44,886 nucleotides of DNA, from the NCBI GenBank assembly GCA_947460615.1, contig CANHHG010000011.1, forward strand, positions 1 to 44,886, written 5' to 3'. Positions 1-8,552 of the stretch are shown piece by piece (position 1 is the first letter of the stretch; each line of letters begins with the position of its first letter). The stretch is from Bacteroidota bacterium. Lineage in GTDB: Bacteria; Bacteroidota; Bacteroidia; Flavobacteriales; Flavobacteriaceae. The notes under the pieces are model-generated. The model was not told the origin of the DNA. It searched no databases and worked only from the letters and a program-made list of their open reading frames with translations. The position numbers and the translations under genes were made by a program.

Positions 1-153
1 AAAGGAGCTGCATTGAAAAAAGTGGGTATGGATGCTCGTGCCGATTTAGAAAAGTTTTTTGGTAAACAAATTCACATAGAATTGTATGTAAAAGTCAATA
101 AAAACTGGAGAAGTAATGCCAATATGCTAAAGCGTTTCGGTTACAATCAATAG
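1..153 (+). CDS. era: GTPase Era, C-terminal fragment
   Basis: Frame 1 is open from the first base to a TAG at 151-153 and encodes about 50 residues. The segment reads as the end of the KH RNA-binding domain of Era, with the typical pattern of basic residues followed by VKVNKNWRSN, MLKRFGY and the stop. Era is a GTPase that binds the 3' end of 16S rRNA and helps 30S assembly. The GTPase domain lies outside the window. The gene immediately precedes der in the same direction, a pairing consistent with a shared role in ribosome assembly. Identity is inferred from the short KH tail plus the neighbour. Confidence 0.85.
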   Translation, partial: KGAALKKVGMDARADLEKFFGKQIHIELYVKVNKNWRSNANMLKRFGYNQ

Positions 154-160
154 TTTTTGG

Positions 161-236
161 GCGTGACCACAAGGGTCAGGCTATTCGTTACAATCCACAC
201 TAAAAAGCGTGGGATTTCCTCTGCTATCCTTCACGC
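161..236. repeat. Intergenic hairpin-forming element, copy A
   Basis: Between era and der lies a segment bounded by a perfect 6-bp inverted repeat (GCGTGA at 161-166, TCACGC at 231-236). Inside it GACC/GGTC (165-168/174-177) and AATCC/GGATT can pair. It holds two related motifs of the form TTCGTTACAATCC and TTCCTCTGCTATCC. Similar motifs recur at 5075-5210. It has no coding potential that I can see and looks like a degenerate dispersed repeat, possibly also serving as a transcript 3' end for era. Confidence 0.45.
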
Positions 237-268
237 AATACCTATAGTTACATAACAAAATAATAACG

Positions 269-276
269 TACCTTTG
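269..276 (+). promoter_or_regulatory. Putative der promoter, -7 box
   Basis: TACCTTTG matches the Bacteroidota -7 consensus TAnnTTTG exactly. It lies about 97 bases before the der start. I see no clear -33 TTG at the expected spacing. Transcription from here would give a roughly 90-base leader that includes three tandem copies of AAAATCT (334-354). Confidence 0.55.
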
Positions 277-373
277 CAAAAAATTAAAACACCTTATTGT
301 TTGATTTTAAGAGTATAATGGTTTTGGTTTCCCAAAATCTAAAATCTAAAATCTAAACTCAAAAATAATTGAA

Positions 374-1684
374 ATGAATAATATTGTTGCCATTGTAGGA
401 AGACCAAACGTAGGAAAATCGACACTTTTCAATCGATTAATCCAAAGACGAGAAGCGATCGTAGATTCTGTTTCGGGAGTTACTCGCGATAGAAACTATG
501 GGAAAAGCGAATGGAATGGAAAGGAATTTTCTGTAATTGATACCGGAGGATATGTTCGTGGTTCTGATGATGTTTTTGAAGGAGAAATCCGCAAACAAGT
601 TGAATTAGCCATAGATGAAGCCGATGTAATTATTTTCGTTGTTGATGTAGAAGAGGGAATTACTCCAATGGATGATACCGTTGCTAAATTATTAAGAAAA
701 GTAACCAAACCTGTTCTGTTAGCGGTGAATAAAGTCGATAACGCCATGCGCGAAAAAGACGCTGTTGAATTTTACAACCTCGGATTAGGAGATTATTACA
801 CCTTTGCTAGTATCTCTGGAAGCGGAACAGGTGATTTATTAGACGCTTTAATTGAAGCGTTTCCTATAAAACCAGAGCCAACACAAGAAGAATTAGAATT
901 ACCTCGTTTTGCAGTTGTTGGTCGTCCAAATGCCGGAAAATCAAGTTTTATAAATGCTTTAATTGGTAAAGACAGATACATCGTTACCGATATTGCAGGA
1001 ACCACCCGTGACGCTATCGATACTAAATTTGACCGTTTCGGTTTCGAATTTAATTTGGTAGATACCGCAGGAATTCGTCGTAAGGCAAAGGTAAAAGAAG
1101 ATCTAGAGTTCTATTCGGTTATGCGCTCGGTTCGTGCTATTGAACACGCGGATATTTGTATCTTAATTATCGACGCTACACGCGGATTTGAAGGCCAAGA
1201 TCAAAGTATATTTTGGTTGGCAGAAAAAAACAGAAAGGGAGTTGTAATCTTGGTAAACAAGTGGGATTTGGTCGAAAAAGACACCATGTCAACTCGTGAT
1301 TACGAGGAGAAAATTAGAAAAGAATTAATGCCATTTGTCGATGTGCCTATACTATTTGTATCCGCATTAACAAAACAACGTTTACTAAAAGCGTTGGAAG
1401 CTACCGTTCAGGTATTTGAAAATAGAAAGCAGCGAATTCCAACTTCTAAATTCAACGACTACATGTTAAAAGTTATTGAAGGCTATCCGCCACCAGCATT
1501 AAAAGGGAAATATGTGAAAATTAAATATTGTATGCAATTACCTACACCAACGCCACAGTTTGTGTTTTTTGCCAACTTACCGCAATATGTCAAAGAAGCG
1601 TACAAACGTTTTCTAGAAAATAAAATTCGTGAAAATTGGGATTTTTCAGGAGTTCCAATTGATATTTATATCAGAGAAAAATAA
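374..1684 (+). CDS. der: Ribosome biogenesis GTPase Der (EngA)
   Basis: A 436-residue protein with two tandem GTPase domains, the hallmark of Der. The first P-loop is GRPNVGKS (residues 9-16) and the second GRPNAGKS (183-190). Each domain has its own G3 motif (DTGG; DTAG) and G4 motif (NKVD; NKWD). The C-terminal ~85 residues form the KH-like domain. Der acts in the cytoplasm in maturation of the 50S subunit. Length is normal for the family. The ATG at 374 gives a complete first P-loop domain. The gene follows era and ends just before a strong hairpin shared with the convergent TPM gene. Confidence 0.97.
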   Translation: MNNIVAIVGRPNVGKSTLFNRLIQRREAIVDSVSGVTRDRNYGKSEWNGKEFSVIDTGGYVRGSDDVFEGEIRKQVELAIDEADVIIFVVDVEEGITPMDDTVAKLLRKVTKPVLLAVNKVDNAMREKDAVEFYNLGLGDYYTFASISGSGTGDLLDALIEAFPIKPEPTQEELELPRFAVVGRPNAGKSSFINALIGKDRYIVTDIAGTTRDAIDTKFDRFGFEFNLVDTAGIRRKAKVKEDLEFYSVMRSVRAIEHADICILIIDATRGFEGQDQSIFWLAEKNRKGVVILVNKWDLVEKDTMSTRDYEEKIRKELMPFVDVPILFVSALTKQRLLKALEATVQVFENRKQRIPTSKFNDYMLKVIEGYPPPALKGKYVKIKYCMQLPTPTPQFVFFANLPQYVKEAYKRFLENKIRENWDFSGVPIDIYIREK

Positions 1685-1687
1685 AAT

Positions 1688-1718
1688 AAAAAAAGCCCCA
1701 AATTATGGGGCTTTTTTT
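1688..1718. terminator. Bidirectional terminator between der and the TPM gene
   Basis: AAAAAAGCCCC and GGGGCTTTTTT form a perfect 11-bp stem around a short loop, with T-runs on both strands. It starts 3 bases after the der stop and ends before the stop of the convergent minus-strand gene at 1737, so it can end transcription from either side. Confidence 0.9.
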
Positions 1719-1736
1719 ATATCATATATTATGGAA

Positions 1737-2534
1737 TTACCAGCCTCCGCTTGAGCCTCCACCAGAGAATCCTCCTCCACCAAAGCCTCCACCAAAGCCA
1801 CCGCCGAAGCCACCGTCTCCTGATGAACCTCCAAATCCTCCAGATCCTCGGCCACCGCCTCCCAAGCTACTCAAGATTAAGATGTCCATAAAACTTGGAC
1901 CTCCACCCGAGCTTCCTGAGTTGCCTCCGTTGTTTTTTCTTCGCGATAGTAAGGCCAAAACAAATACTACAATAAGAATAATTACTATTGCAGGAATACC
2001 CTCTTTTTTATTTACTTTTCGTTTTCCTTTGTATTTTCCTTTTAATACGTCAATAATTGCAGTGGTACCTTTATCTAATCCGTTAAAAAAACTACCCGCT
2101 TTGAATTCAGGCACAATAATATTTCGGATAATTTCGCCACCAATTCCTGCAGTTAATCGGTCTTCCACTCCATAACCAGGATTTATTGCTATTTTCTTTT
2201 CGGCTTTAGCCAATAGAATGACCACTCCATTATCGTCTTTTGCAGTTCCTCCAATTCCCCATTTTTGCCCCCAGTTGGTAGCCAGTAGGCTCACGTCTTC
2301 TCCCTTTAAACTCTCAATAGTAATGACTACAATTTGGGTAGTGGTAGAATCAGAATAACGAACCAACTTTTCTTCTAGTTGAACTTTCTCTTCCGGACTT
2401 AAAATATTGGCATAATCATAAACGGAAGTCTGCTCTTTCGGAATTTCTGGTATTTCAAATTGTGCAAAACCTATTTGTGTAAACAACAAAGAGGCAAACA
2501 AAATTAAAAAGGAATTTTTTAGATTTGATTTCAT
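1737..2534 (-). CDS. Secreted or membrane-anchored TPM domain protein (YgcG-like)
   Basis: A 265-residue protein with an N-terminal signal peptide (residues 1-24, ending ...IGFAQ), a TPM domain (about 30-155, opening with a YDYANILSPEE-type motif), a linker, a hydrophobic helix (about 178-196) and a C-terminal tail made almost only of Gly, Ser and Phe. The TPM fold is found in photosystem II repair and phosphatase-like proteins; the function in bacteria is unclear. Its ATG overlaps the upstream gene's stop (ATGA, 2531-2534), so the two are translationally coupled. The Gly-rich tail follows a transmembrane helix, as in other YgcG-like proteins. Family call is strong; biochemical role unknown. 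Confidence 0.9.
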   Translation of the reverse strand: MKSNLKNSFLILFASLLFTQIGFAQFEIPEIPKEQTSVYDYANILSPEEKVQLEEKLVRYSDSTTTQIVVITIESLKGEDVSLLATNWGQKWGIGGTAKDDNGVVILLAKAEKKIAINPGYGVEDRLTAGIGGEIIRNIIVPEFKAGSFFNGLDKGTTAIIDVLKGKYKGKRKVNKKEGIPAIVIILIVVFVLALLSRRKNNGGNSGSSGGGPSFMDILILSSLGGGGRGSGGFGGSSGDGGFGGGFGGGFGGGGFSGGGSSGGW

Positions 2535-2968
2535 TCTCCTTTTGATATTTCGTTAGACAATTCATTGGTATCCTCTTTTTGCCAAGGAAAGTAGCTTTTC
2601 AATTGAGAACCTGCTTTTTGAATACCCTCAATTAAGCCTTCTTTGAAATTTCCATTTTTAAAATGAAATAACATCGCTTCCTTAGTTGTATCCCAAAAAT
2701 CAGTTGGAACTAAATCATTTATTCCTTTATCTCCACAAATAGCAAACGCTTTATCGGCAACAGCCAAATAGATCAAAACACCGTTTTTAAGCTCCGTTTC
2801 GTGCATTTTTAATTCTTCAAAAACAATTAAAGCACGATCATAAGCGGCAATTGAACTGGTGTTTTCAATGTGTACTCTAATCTCGCCAGAAGTTTCTTTT
2901 TCTGCCATAGTAATAGCAGTAACAATTTCTTGTTCTTCTTCAGGGGTTAAAAAAACTTCTTTTGACAT
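2531..2968 (-). CDS. TPM domain-containing protein
   Basis: A 145-residue protein without signal peptide, essentially a single TPM domain: it opens with LTPEEEQEIVTAI, continues with GEIRVHIENTSS and has a YLAVADKAFAICGDKGIND-type core. It lies between LemA and a second, secreted TPM protein and overlaps the latter by 4 bases. LemA plus two TPM proteins is a familiar Bacteroidota gene set whose function is unsettled; an envelope-related role is an inference from the membrane-anchored partners. Confidence 0.88.
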   Translation of the reverse strand: MSKEVFLTPEEEQEIVTAITMAEKETSGEIRVHIENTSSIAAYDRALIVFEELKMHETELKNGVLIYLAVADKAFAICGDKGINDLVPTDFWDTTKEAMLFHFKNGNFKEGLIEGIQKAGSQLKSYFPWQKEDTNELSNEISKGE

Positions 2969-2982
2969 TTTATCTCGGATTT

Positions 2983-3012
2983 AAACTCCCCCTTCGGGGA
3001 TTGGAGGGATTT
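2983..3012. repeat. Intercistronic hairpin between lemA-like and TPM genes
   Basis: The 42-base gap holds CCCC-TTC-GGGG (2989-2999) nested inside an outer inverted pair, AAA.TCCC (2983-2990) and GGGA.TTT (3006-3012). The hairpin abuts the stop codon of the upstream gene and has no T-run. It may be a transcript-stability or attenuation element, or a REP-like repeat. Confidence 0.5.
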
Positions 3013-3607
3013 AGAATTTTACTTCAACTGGTTTTTCAGCACCAACAGCAGCTTCAAAATATGGTTTTTCTTTCAAGCCGTACATTCCAGCTAAAATATT
3101 TCTTGGGAAAGTATTGATATTATTATTGTAAGGTTTAACCGATTCATTGAAACGAGTTCTAGCCGTTAAAATTTGATTTTCCGTACTCGCTAATTCGTCT
3201 TGTAATTTCAAAAAATTCTCGTTAGCTTTCAATACTGGATATTGTTCTACCGAAACTAATAATTTTGATAAAGAAGAACTAACACCGCTTTGAGCTGAAT
3301 TAAAAGCCGTTAATTGTTCCGGAGTAATATTTTTAGGGTCAATAGTCACTGCTGTCGCTTTTGCTCTAGCTTCAATTACTGCTGTTAAAGTGCTTTTTTC
3401 AAAATCTGCAGCACCTTTAACCGTATTTACTAAGTTTCCTATTAAGTCATTTCTTCTTTGGTAAGAAGTTTGTACGTTACCCCAGCTTTCTTTAATATCT
3501 TGCTCATAACGTACAGCATTGTTATAAATTCCGGATGCCCAGCTGTACATTCCAATGATAACTACAGCAACAATAATCCAAGGTAAAAATTTTTTAAGCA
3601 TTTCCAT
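3011..3607 (-). CDS. lemA: LemA family protein
   Basis: A 198-residue protein with an N-terminal membrane helix (about residues 8-25) followed by the helical LemA domain, recognisable by YNNAVRYEQDIKESWGNVQ and the QRRNDLIGNLVNTVKG segment, and ending in a short segment after the helical bundle. LemA proteins are anchored with a short N-terminal tail and a long helical domain on the other side of the membrane; their precise role is not known. It precedes two TPM genes on the same strand with a 42-base hairpin-bearing gap, and follows the MerR gene after 32 bases. Length is normal. Confidence 0.92.
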   Translation of the reverse strand: MEMLKKFLPWIIVAVVIIGMYSWASGIYNNAVRYEQDIKESWGNVQTSYQRRNDLIGNLVNTVKGAADFEKSTLTAVIEARAKATAVTIDPKNITPEQLTAFNSAQSGVSSSLSKLLVSVEQYPVLKANENFLKLQDELASTENQILTARTRFNESVKPYNNNINTFPRNILAGMYGLKEKPYFEAAVGAEKPVEVKF

Positions 3608-3639
3608 TTTTTTTAAATTTTAAGTTTAATATTTAGTTT

Positions 3640-3972
3640 TTATAATTCTGATTTTATTGCGTTCAGCTGCATTTTTATGCCTTCTAATTTACTGATAATT
3701 TCATATTTATCAAGGGTTTTCTTCTGGCCTTCTTTTAAATGAGTTTTGGCTCCTTCCAATGTGAATCCGCGTTCTTTCACCAAATGAAATATCAATTTCA
3801 AATTAGTAACATCTTCTGGGGTAAACATTCTATTGCCTTTTGCGTTTTTCTTTGGTTTTAGAATGTCAAATTCTTTGTCCCAAAATCGTATTAGTGATGC
3901 ATTTACATCAAATGCTTTGGCCAATTCGCCAATGCTGTAATACCTTTTTCCTTCTGTTAATTCTATATGCAT
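3640..3972 (-). CDS. MerR family transcriptional regulator
   Basis: A 110-residue protein starting with a winged-helix MerR DNA-binding domain: YYSIGELAKAFDVNASLIRFW (residues about 11-31) then a wing with KGNRMFTPEDV. The rest is a helical, probably dimerising segment. There is no Cys-rich or drug-binding effector domain, so the signal it senses cannot be read. The ATG overlaps the upstream M23 stop by one base (TAATG at 3974-3970), pointing to coupled translation. Short MerR proteins next to an M23 peptidase are common in flavobacteria; a link to envelope control is an inference. Confidence 0.9.
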   Translation of the reverse strand: MHIELTEGKRYYSIGELAKAFDVNASLIRFWDKEFDILKPKKNAKGNRMFTPEDVTNLKLIFHLVKERGFTLEGAKTHLKEGQKKTLDKYEIISKLEGIKMQLNAIKSEL

Positions 3973-4949
3973 TAGTCTAAAGATTGATTTTCTTGATTCG
4001 CAATTTTTGAAATAGCAACATATTCTGCTGCTGAAATATTTCCATAATAAAAATTCAATGGATTTACGACTTCTCCATTTTTATGAACTTCATAATGCAG
4101 GTGAGGTGCTTCCGAACGTCCAGTACTTCCCACATATCCTATAATATCTCCGCGCTTTACATATTGTCCTACATGCGCTTTATACCTGCTTAAATGAGCG
4201 TACAACGTTTCATAACCAAAACCATGCCGAATCACAATGTGATTACCAAATCCTGATGCGGTATTGTCGGCTCTAGAAACAATTCCATCGCCAGAAGCAA
4301 AAATAGGAGTTCCCATTTTAGCAGAAAAATCCATGCCCTCATGAAATTTTCTAGCTTTCGTGAAGGGATCACTTCGATAACCAAATCCTGATGCCATTCG
4401 CTTCAAATTTTCGTTACGAACGGGCTGAATTGCCGGAATTGCAGCCAATAATTTTTCTTTGCTTTTTGCCAATTTCAAAATTTCATCTAATGATTTTGAC
4501 TGAATTACCAATTGTTTCGACAATACATCTACTCTTTTTGTAGTGTTAATTATCAAATCTGAATTGTTGTAACCTGCCAAATCTTTGTATCTATTCTCCA
4601 ATCCAAAAACTGCCTTTCTGTCTTCTTCAGAAATAGGCGAGGAGTTAAAATAAGCACGGTACAAATTATTATCACGGTCTTCAAGGGCATTCAGTACTTC
4701 ATCAACTTGATCTATTTTCCGATTTAATATAGCATATTGAATCTTTAAATTGTCAATTTCTCGAGCTTGAAGTTTGTCTTTGGGAGTTTCAAAAAAAGGC
4801 GTATTTAATAAAACCACAAATACCAAAAAGCCAAATAACGCCGATGCCAATAAAAAAAGCATTATATAGGCAAAACTTCTCCTTTTTAATGGAGTAATAA
4901 TTCTATATGCTAAGCTTTCAGTATCGTAATAATATTTTACCTTCGCCAT
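3972..4949 (-). CDS. Membrane-anchored M23 family metalloendopeptidase
   Basis: A 325-residue protein with a single N-terminal transmembrane helix (about 27-49), a coiled-coil region (about 60-170) and a C-terminal LytM/M23 domain. The zinc ligands are visible as H203 and D207 (HEGMD) and H285 (HLHYE), with H283 as the second active-site histidine, so it looks catalytically intact. It would cut peptidoglycan cross-bridges in the periplasm during growth or division. It is the first gene of the minus-strand set with the MerR, LemA and TPM genes. No clear promoter box was found upstream. The family is certain; the exact bond cleaved is not. Confidence 0.92.
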   Translation of the reverse strand: MAKVKYYYDTESLAYRIITPLKRRSFAYIMLFLLASALFGFLVFVVLLNTPFFETPKDKLQAREIDNLKIQYAILNRKIDQVDEVLNALEDRDNNLYRAYFNSSPISEEDRKAVFGLENRYKDLAGYNNSDLIINTTKRVDVLSKQLVIQSKSLDEILKLAKSKEKLLAAIPAIQPVRNENLKRMASGFGYRSDPFTKARKFHEGMDFSAKMGTPIFASGDGIVSRADNTASGFGNHIVIRHGFGYETLYAHLSRYKAHVGQYVKRGDIIGYVGSTGRSEAPHLHYEVHKNGEVVNPLNFYYGNISAAEYVAISKIANQENQSLD

Positions 4950-5074
4950 GTTTTAAAAATATGCTATTTTTGTACTTTGTAAAAATAGGTTTTATAAATT
5001 TACAAAGCGTTGGAAAAACAAATTTAGTAAATGTTTCAGTAGTCTAACGTTTTTTTTAACACTATTTTATGTGC

Positions 5075-5210
5075 CTATTCCAGCTTTGCGCTGCAAGTTC
5101 TCAGATTGAATAATTTTTTTATAAAACCCAGCAGGAGTTCCCTTTGGTCGCTCTACCAGCTTAATAAAAAATACTTTTCAATACCTCGAAGCTTTCCGCT
5201 GCAATCTCGG
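5075..5210. repeat. Intergenic dispersed element, copy B
   Basis: This stretch carries CCAGCTTTGCGCTGCAAGTTC near its left end, GGAGTTCCCTTTGGTCGCTC in the middle (5133-5152) and GAAGCTTTCCGCTGCAATC near its right end (5189-5205). The outer motifs resemble those of copy A at 161-236 (TTCGTTACAATCC, TTCCTCTGCTATCC). No open frame of note. It looks like a decayed member of a dispersed intergenic repeat family. Confidence 0.45.
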
Positions 5211-5253
5211 ACAAAAAAGATTATTTGATAATTTGGCAATTCTTTAATTCGAA

Positions 5254-5285
5254 AACCAAATAACCAAATAACCAAATAACCGAAT
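5254..5285. repeat. 8-bp tandem repeat in the alaS leader
   Basis: Three exact copies of AACCAAAT (5254-5277) are followed by a fourth with one change, AACCGAAT (5278-5285). The array ends 11 bases before the alaS ATG, so it almost certainly lies in the 5' leader. Copy number could vary by slippage. Confidence 0.85.
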
Positions 5286-5296
5286 AAACATTTAAA

Positions 5297-7924
5297 ATGA
5301 AATCACAAGACGTAAGAAAGCAATTTCTAAACTTTTTCGAAGGAAAAGGTCACTTAATAGTTCCATCGGCACCAATCGTTCTAAAGGATGATCCCACTCT
5401 GATGTTCAACAACTCAGGAATGGCTCAATTCAAAGAATATTTTTTGGGAAATGGAACTCCTAAGAGCAACAAAATTGCTGATACTCAAAAATGTCTGCGT
5501 GTTTCAGGAAAACACAACGACTTGGAAGAAGTGGGAATTGACACTTACCACCATACTATGTTTGAAATGCTAGGAAACTGGTCTTTTGGTGATTATTTCA
5601 AAAAAGAGGCTATCAATTGGGCATGGGAATTACTAACAGAAGTCTATAAAATACCAAAGGACATTCTATATGTTTCTGTATTTGAAGGAAATCCCGATGA
5701 GAATGTACCTTTCGACCAAGAAGCATATGATATTTGGAAAACCTTAATTTCTGAAGATCGAATTATACTGGGAAATAAAAAAGATAATTTTTGGGAAATG
5801 GGGGAACAAGGCCCTTGTGGTCCCTGTTCAGAAATCCATGTAGATATTAGATCACCGGAGGAAAAAGCTAAAATTTCAGGAAAAGAGTTAGTGAATAATG
5901 ACCATCCACATGTGGTGGAAATTTGGAATAACGTCTTCATGGAGTTCAATCGTAAAGCAGACGGTTCACTTGAAAAACTGCCAGCACAACACGTGGATAC
6001 CGGAATGGGATTCGAGCGTTTGTGTATGGTTTTACAAGGCGTACAGTCTAATTATGACACGGATGTTTTTACTCCAATTATCCATCATATTGAAAAAATT
6101 ACGGGGGGAAAATACACTGTAAAAGCAAAAGACAACGATGAAGAAAAAATTAATATTGCAATCCGCGTAATTGCCGATCACGTTCGGGCCGTTGCCTTTG
6201 CAATAGCCGATGGTCAATTGCCATCAAATACGGGTGCAGGTTATGTGATTCGAAGAATTTTGCGTCGCGCAATTCGTTATGGTTTTACTTTTTTAAATAC
6301 GAAAGAAACTTTTATTTATCAACTAGTTGATACCTTAAGCTCACAAATGGGAGACTCGTTTCCTGAAATTACAGCCCAGAAAAATTTAGTAATGAACGTT
6401 ATTAAAGAAGAGGAAAACTCCTTTTTAAGAACGCTGGACCAAGGATTACAATTGCTAGAAAATGTAATTTCTAGTACTCAAGGCAAATTGGTTTCTGGAC
6501 AAAAAGCATTTGAATTATATGACACCTTCGGATTTCCAATCGATTTAACAGCACTGATATTAAGAGAAAGAGGTTATGAGTTAGACGAAGCAGGTTTTGA
6601 TAAAGCGATGCTTGAACAAAAAACACGTTCCCGCGCAGCTTCTGAAGTTTCTACAGAAGATTGGGTAATTTTAGAAGAAGGGAATAACGAAACTTTTGTA
6701 GGTTACGACCAGATTGAAAACGAAGTTAAAATCACTCGTTACAGAAAAACAGACAGTAAGAAAGACGGTATTTTATATCAAATAGTTTTAAACAACACAC
6801 CATTTTATCCTGAAGGAGGTGGGCAAGTGGGTGATAAAGGAGTTTTAGTGTCTGCAAATGATACCCTCCAAATTATTGACACAAAAAAAGAAAATAATTT
6901 GATAGTACATTTCTCAAAGGAGTTACCTGAAAATGTTACTGCCAAATTTGAGGCTAAAGTAGATCGAAATGGGAGAGATTTAACCTCCAGAAATCACTCA
7001 GCAACGCACTTAATGCACCAAGCATTGAGAAGTATTTTAGGAACTCACGTGGAGCAAAAAGGATCGTTAGTTAACCCAAACTACTTGCGATTTGACTTTT
7101 CCCATTTTTCTAAAATGACCGAAGAAGAATTGCAACAAGTTGAAGATTTTGTAAATGCAAGAATTCAAGACCAATTGCCATTAATTGAGCGAAGAAGCAT
7201 TCCATTTGCGCAAGCAGTTTCAGAAGGAGCTATGGCGCTTTTTGGAGAAAAGTATGGAGATGAAGTCCGTGCCATTAAATTTGGCGAAAGCATGGAATTA
7301 TGCGGTGGAATTCACGTAAAAAATACCGCTGAAATATGGCATTTTAAAATTGTTTCTGAAGGAGCAGTTGCGGCAGGAATTCGCCGTATAGAGGCAATTA
7401 CTAGTGATGCAGTGAAAGCTCATTTTGCTTCTTATGAAAATACGTTGAACGATGTTAAAGAAGCGCTAAAAAATCCTCAAGATATATTAAAAGCAGTACA
7501 TTCTTTACAAGAAGAAAACGGAAGACTTTCAAAGCAAATTGAGGCTTTAATGAAAGATAAAGTTAAAACTTTCAAAGCAACATTTGCTACAGAAATCAAA
7601 ACAGTAAATGGAGTTCAATTTCTTGCAAAACAAGTTGATTTAGATCCTAATGGTGCTAAAGATTTAGCATACGAATTAGGAACGCTAGGAACTAATATAT
7701 TTTTAGTTTTGGCAACAGCCGAAGAAGGAAAACCTACAATTAGTTGTTATATTTCTAAAGAATTGGTAGCTGAAAAAGCACTAAACGCTGGAAATATAGT
7801 GAGAGAATTAGGCAAATACATTCAAGGAGGAGGGGGAGGCCAACCCTTTTTCGCAACTGCAGGTGGTAAAAATACCTCTGGAATTGCAGAAGCCCTTGAA
7901 AAAGCGATTGATTTTATAAAATAA
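5297..7924 (+). CDS. alaS: Alanine--tRNA ligase
   Basis: An 875-residue cytoplasmic class II synthetase that charges tRNA-Ala. The N-terminal catalytic domain carries the family's [17 protein letters not shown] segment. The editing domain shows its zinc-binding pair, H567xxxH571 and C669xxxH673 (CGGIH), so mischarged Ser/Gly-tRNA hydrolysis should be intact. The C-Ala domain ends with the Gly-rich [14 protein letters not shown]. Length is normal. The ATG at 5297 gives the conserved [19 protein letters not shown] opening. It is followed by a near-perfect hairpin terminator and seems to be transcribed alone. Confidence 0.97.
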   Translation: MKSQDVRKQFLNFFEGKGHLIVPSAPIVLKDDPTLMFNNSGMAQFKEYFLGNGTPKSNKIADTQKCLRVSGKHNDLEEVGIDTYHHTMFEMLGNWSFGDYFKKEAINWAWELLTEVYKIPKDILYVSVFEGNPDENVPFDQEAYDIWKTLISEDRIILGNKKDNFWEMGEQGPCGPCSEIHVDIRSPEEKAKISGKELVNNDHPHVVEIWNNVFMEFNRKADGSLEKLPAQHVDTGMGFERLCMVLQGVQSNYDTDVFTPIIHHIEKITGGKYTVKAKDNDEEKINIAIRVIADHVRAVAFAIADGQLPSNTGAGYVIRRILRRAIRYGFTFLNTKETFIYQLVDTLSSQMGDSFPEITAQKNLVMNVIKEEENSFLRTLDQGLQLLENVISSTQGKLVSGQKAFELYDTFGFPIDLTALILRERGYELDEAGFDKAMLEQKTRSRAASEVSTEDWVILEEGNNETFVGYDQIENEVKITRYRKTDSKKDGILYQIVLNNTPFYPEGGGQVGDKGVLVSANDTLQIIDTKKENNLIVHFSKELPENVTAKFEAKVDRNGRDLTSRNHSATHLMHQALRSILGTHVEQKGSLVNPNYLRFDFSHFSKMTEEELQQVEDFVNARIQDQLPLIERRSIPFAQAVSEGAMALFGEKYGDEVRAIKFGESMELCGGIHVKNTAEIWHFKIVSEGAVAAGIRRIEAITSDAVKAHFASYENTLNDVKEALKNPQDILKAVHSLQEENGRLSKQIEALMKDKVKTFKATFATEIKTVNGVQFLAKQVDLDPNGAKDLAYELGTLGTNIFLVLATAEEGKPTISCYISKELVAEKALNAGNIVRELGKYIQGGGGGQPFFATAGGKNTSGIAEALEKAIDFIK

Positions 7925-7941
7925 ATCAAAATTAATTTCAT

Positions 7942-7973
7942 AAAAAAACCCTTTCAATTGAAAGGGTTTTTTA
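7942..7973. terminator. Bidirectional terminator after alaS
   Basis: AAAAAACCCTTTC and GAAAGGGTTTTTT form a perfect palindromic stem around AATT, with T-runs on both strands. It separates alaS from the convergent small secreted protein gene that ends at 7988. Confidence 0.9.
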
Positions 7974-7987
7974 TTAGCTATAGCCAA

Positions 7988-8383
7988 TTAGTTCGCTTTT
8001 GCAGCTTCTTTTTGTGCTTTTTGAACTTCTTTTAAAGCTTTATATTTCTCAGCTCCTAATAATTCTTTAAGTCTGCCGTCTTTAGCTTTTCCGTATTCTT
8101 TTGATTTTGCAGTTTTTTCTTCATCAGAAAGTGTCGTATCTGCTTTTAAAGTTTTTCCAAATGCAGAACTTTCTTCCATAATTGCTCTGTATTTTTGTTG
8201 TTCGTCATCCGTTAAACCGGCTGTCTTAAATGCTTCCATCAAATCGGCTTCTTTTTTAGCTTTTGCAGCTGCTTTTTCTTCTTTAGAAAGGGTTTTTTCT
8301 TGTGGAGCTTTGTTTGCTTCTTGAGCTTGAACTCCGGTAAAAGCAAAACCAATAGCCATAATTGTAGATAATAAATACTTCAT
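7988..8383 (-). CDS. Small secreted charged helical protein, function unknown
   Basis: A 131-residue protein with a clear signal peptide (MKYLLSTIMAIGFAFTGVQAQ, cleavage near residues 20-21). The mature part is rich in Lys, Glu and Ala and should be mostly helical. A pattern of AGLTDDEQQKYRAIMEE and later LSDEEKTAKSKEY, LKELLGAEKY loosely recalls Spy/CpxP-like periplasmic proteins with LTxEQ-type repeats, but I would not assign that family firmly. Its own promoter box is at 8412-8419 and a terminator follows. A second protein of similar size and style lies at 18553-18933. Confidence 0.8.
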   Translation of the reverse strand: MKYLLSTIMAIGFAFTGVQAQEANKAPQEKTLSKEEKAAAKAKKEADLMEAFKTAGLTDDEQQKYRAIMEESSAFGKTLKADTTLSDEEKTAKSKEYGKAKDGRLKELLGAEKYKALKEVQKAQKEAAKAN

Positions 8384-8411
8384 TTTAATAATTTTTTAAT
8401 TAATTGTTATA

Positions 8412-8419
8412 CAAATATA
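8412..8419 (-). promoter_or_regulatory. -7 promoter box for the small secreted protein gene
   Basis: On the minus strand the sequence reads TATATTTG, an exact TAnnTTTG match, 28 bases before the ATG at 8383. No strong -33 TTG was seen at the usual distance. Confidence 0.6.
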
Positions 8420-8520
8420 GATAAAATTAGAAACGAAAATTATTATTTTAAATTATTAAGATTAATTTAATAAATGCTTGATTTATCCAAAAAATTGACA
8501 AATTAAAGTCGCAAAATTCG

Positions 8521-8528
8521 TAATATTG
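8521..8528 (+). promoter_or_regulatory. Putative -7 box for the GSCFA gene
   Basis: TAATATTG is one base off TAnnTTTG, with a TTG at 8495-8497 as a possible -33 element 23 bases upstream. Its position makes the possible TTG start codon at 8526 unlikely, since that codon lies within the box; the ATG at 8553 is preferred. Confidence 0.45.
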
Positions 8529-8552
8529 CAATCTATTTTTAGACTTATAATT

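Larger units (their letters stand above)
4950..5296. other. 347-base intergenic region between divergent M23 gene and alaS
   Basis: No convincing gene. It contains a degenerate dispersed element (5075-5210), a T-rich stretch near 5050 and an 8-bp tandem repeat (5254-5285) directly before alaS. Promoters for the two divergent genes must lie here but I see no exact TAnnTTTG box; near matches occur around 4972-4979 and 5228-5235. Confidence 0.6.

Noticed and set aside
318-356. A 12-codon open frame before der that could be a leader peptide
   Set aside because: It reads through the AAAATCT repeats, has no codon run suggesting attenuation and no terminator follows it; most likely chance.
1705-2175. 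A long proline-rich open frame on the plus strand
   Set aside because: It is the antisense of the Gly/Ser-rich tail and TPM domain of the minus-strand gene at 1737-2534; the Pro runs mirror Gly codons. No promoter or family match.
5254-5285. Tandem repeats that might suggest a CRISPR remnant
   Set aside because: Units are 8 bp and directly adjacent with no spacers; no cas genes nearby. It is a simple tandem repeat.
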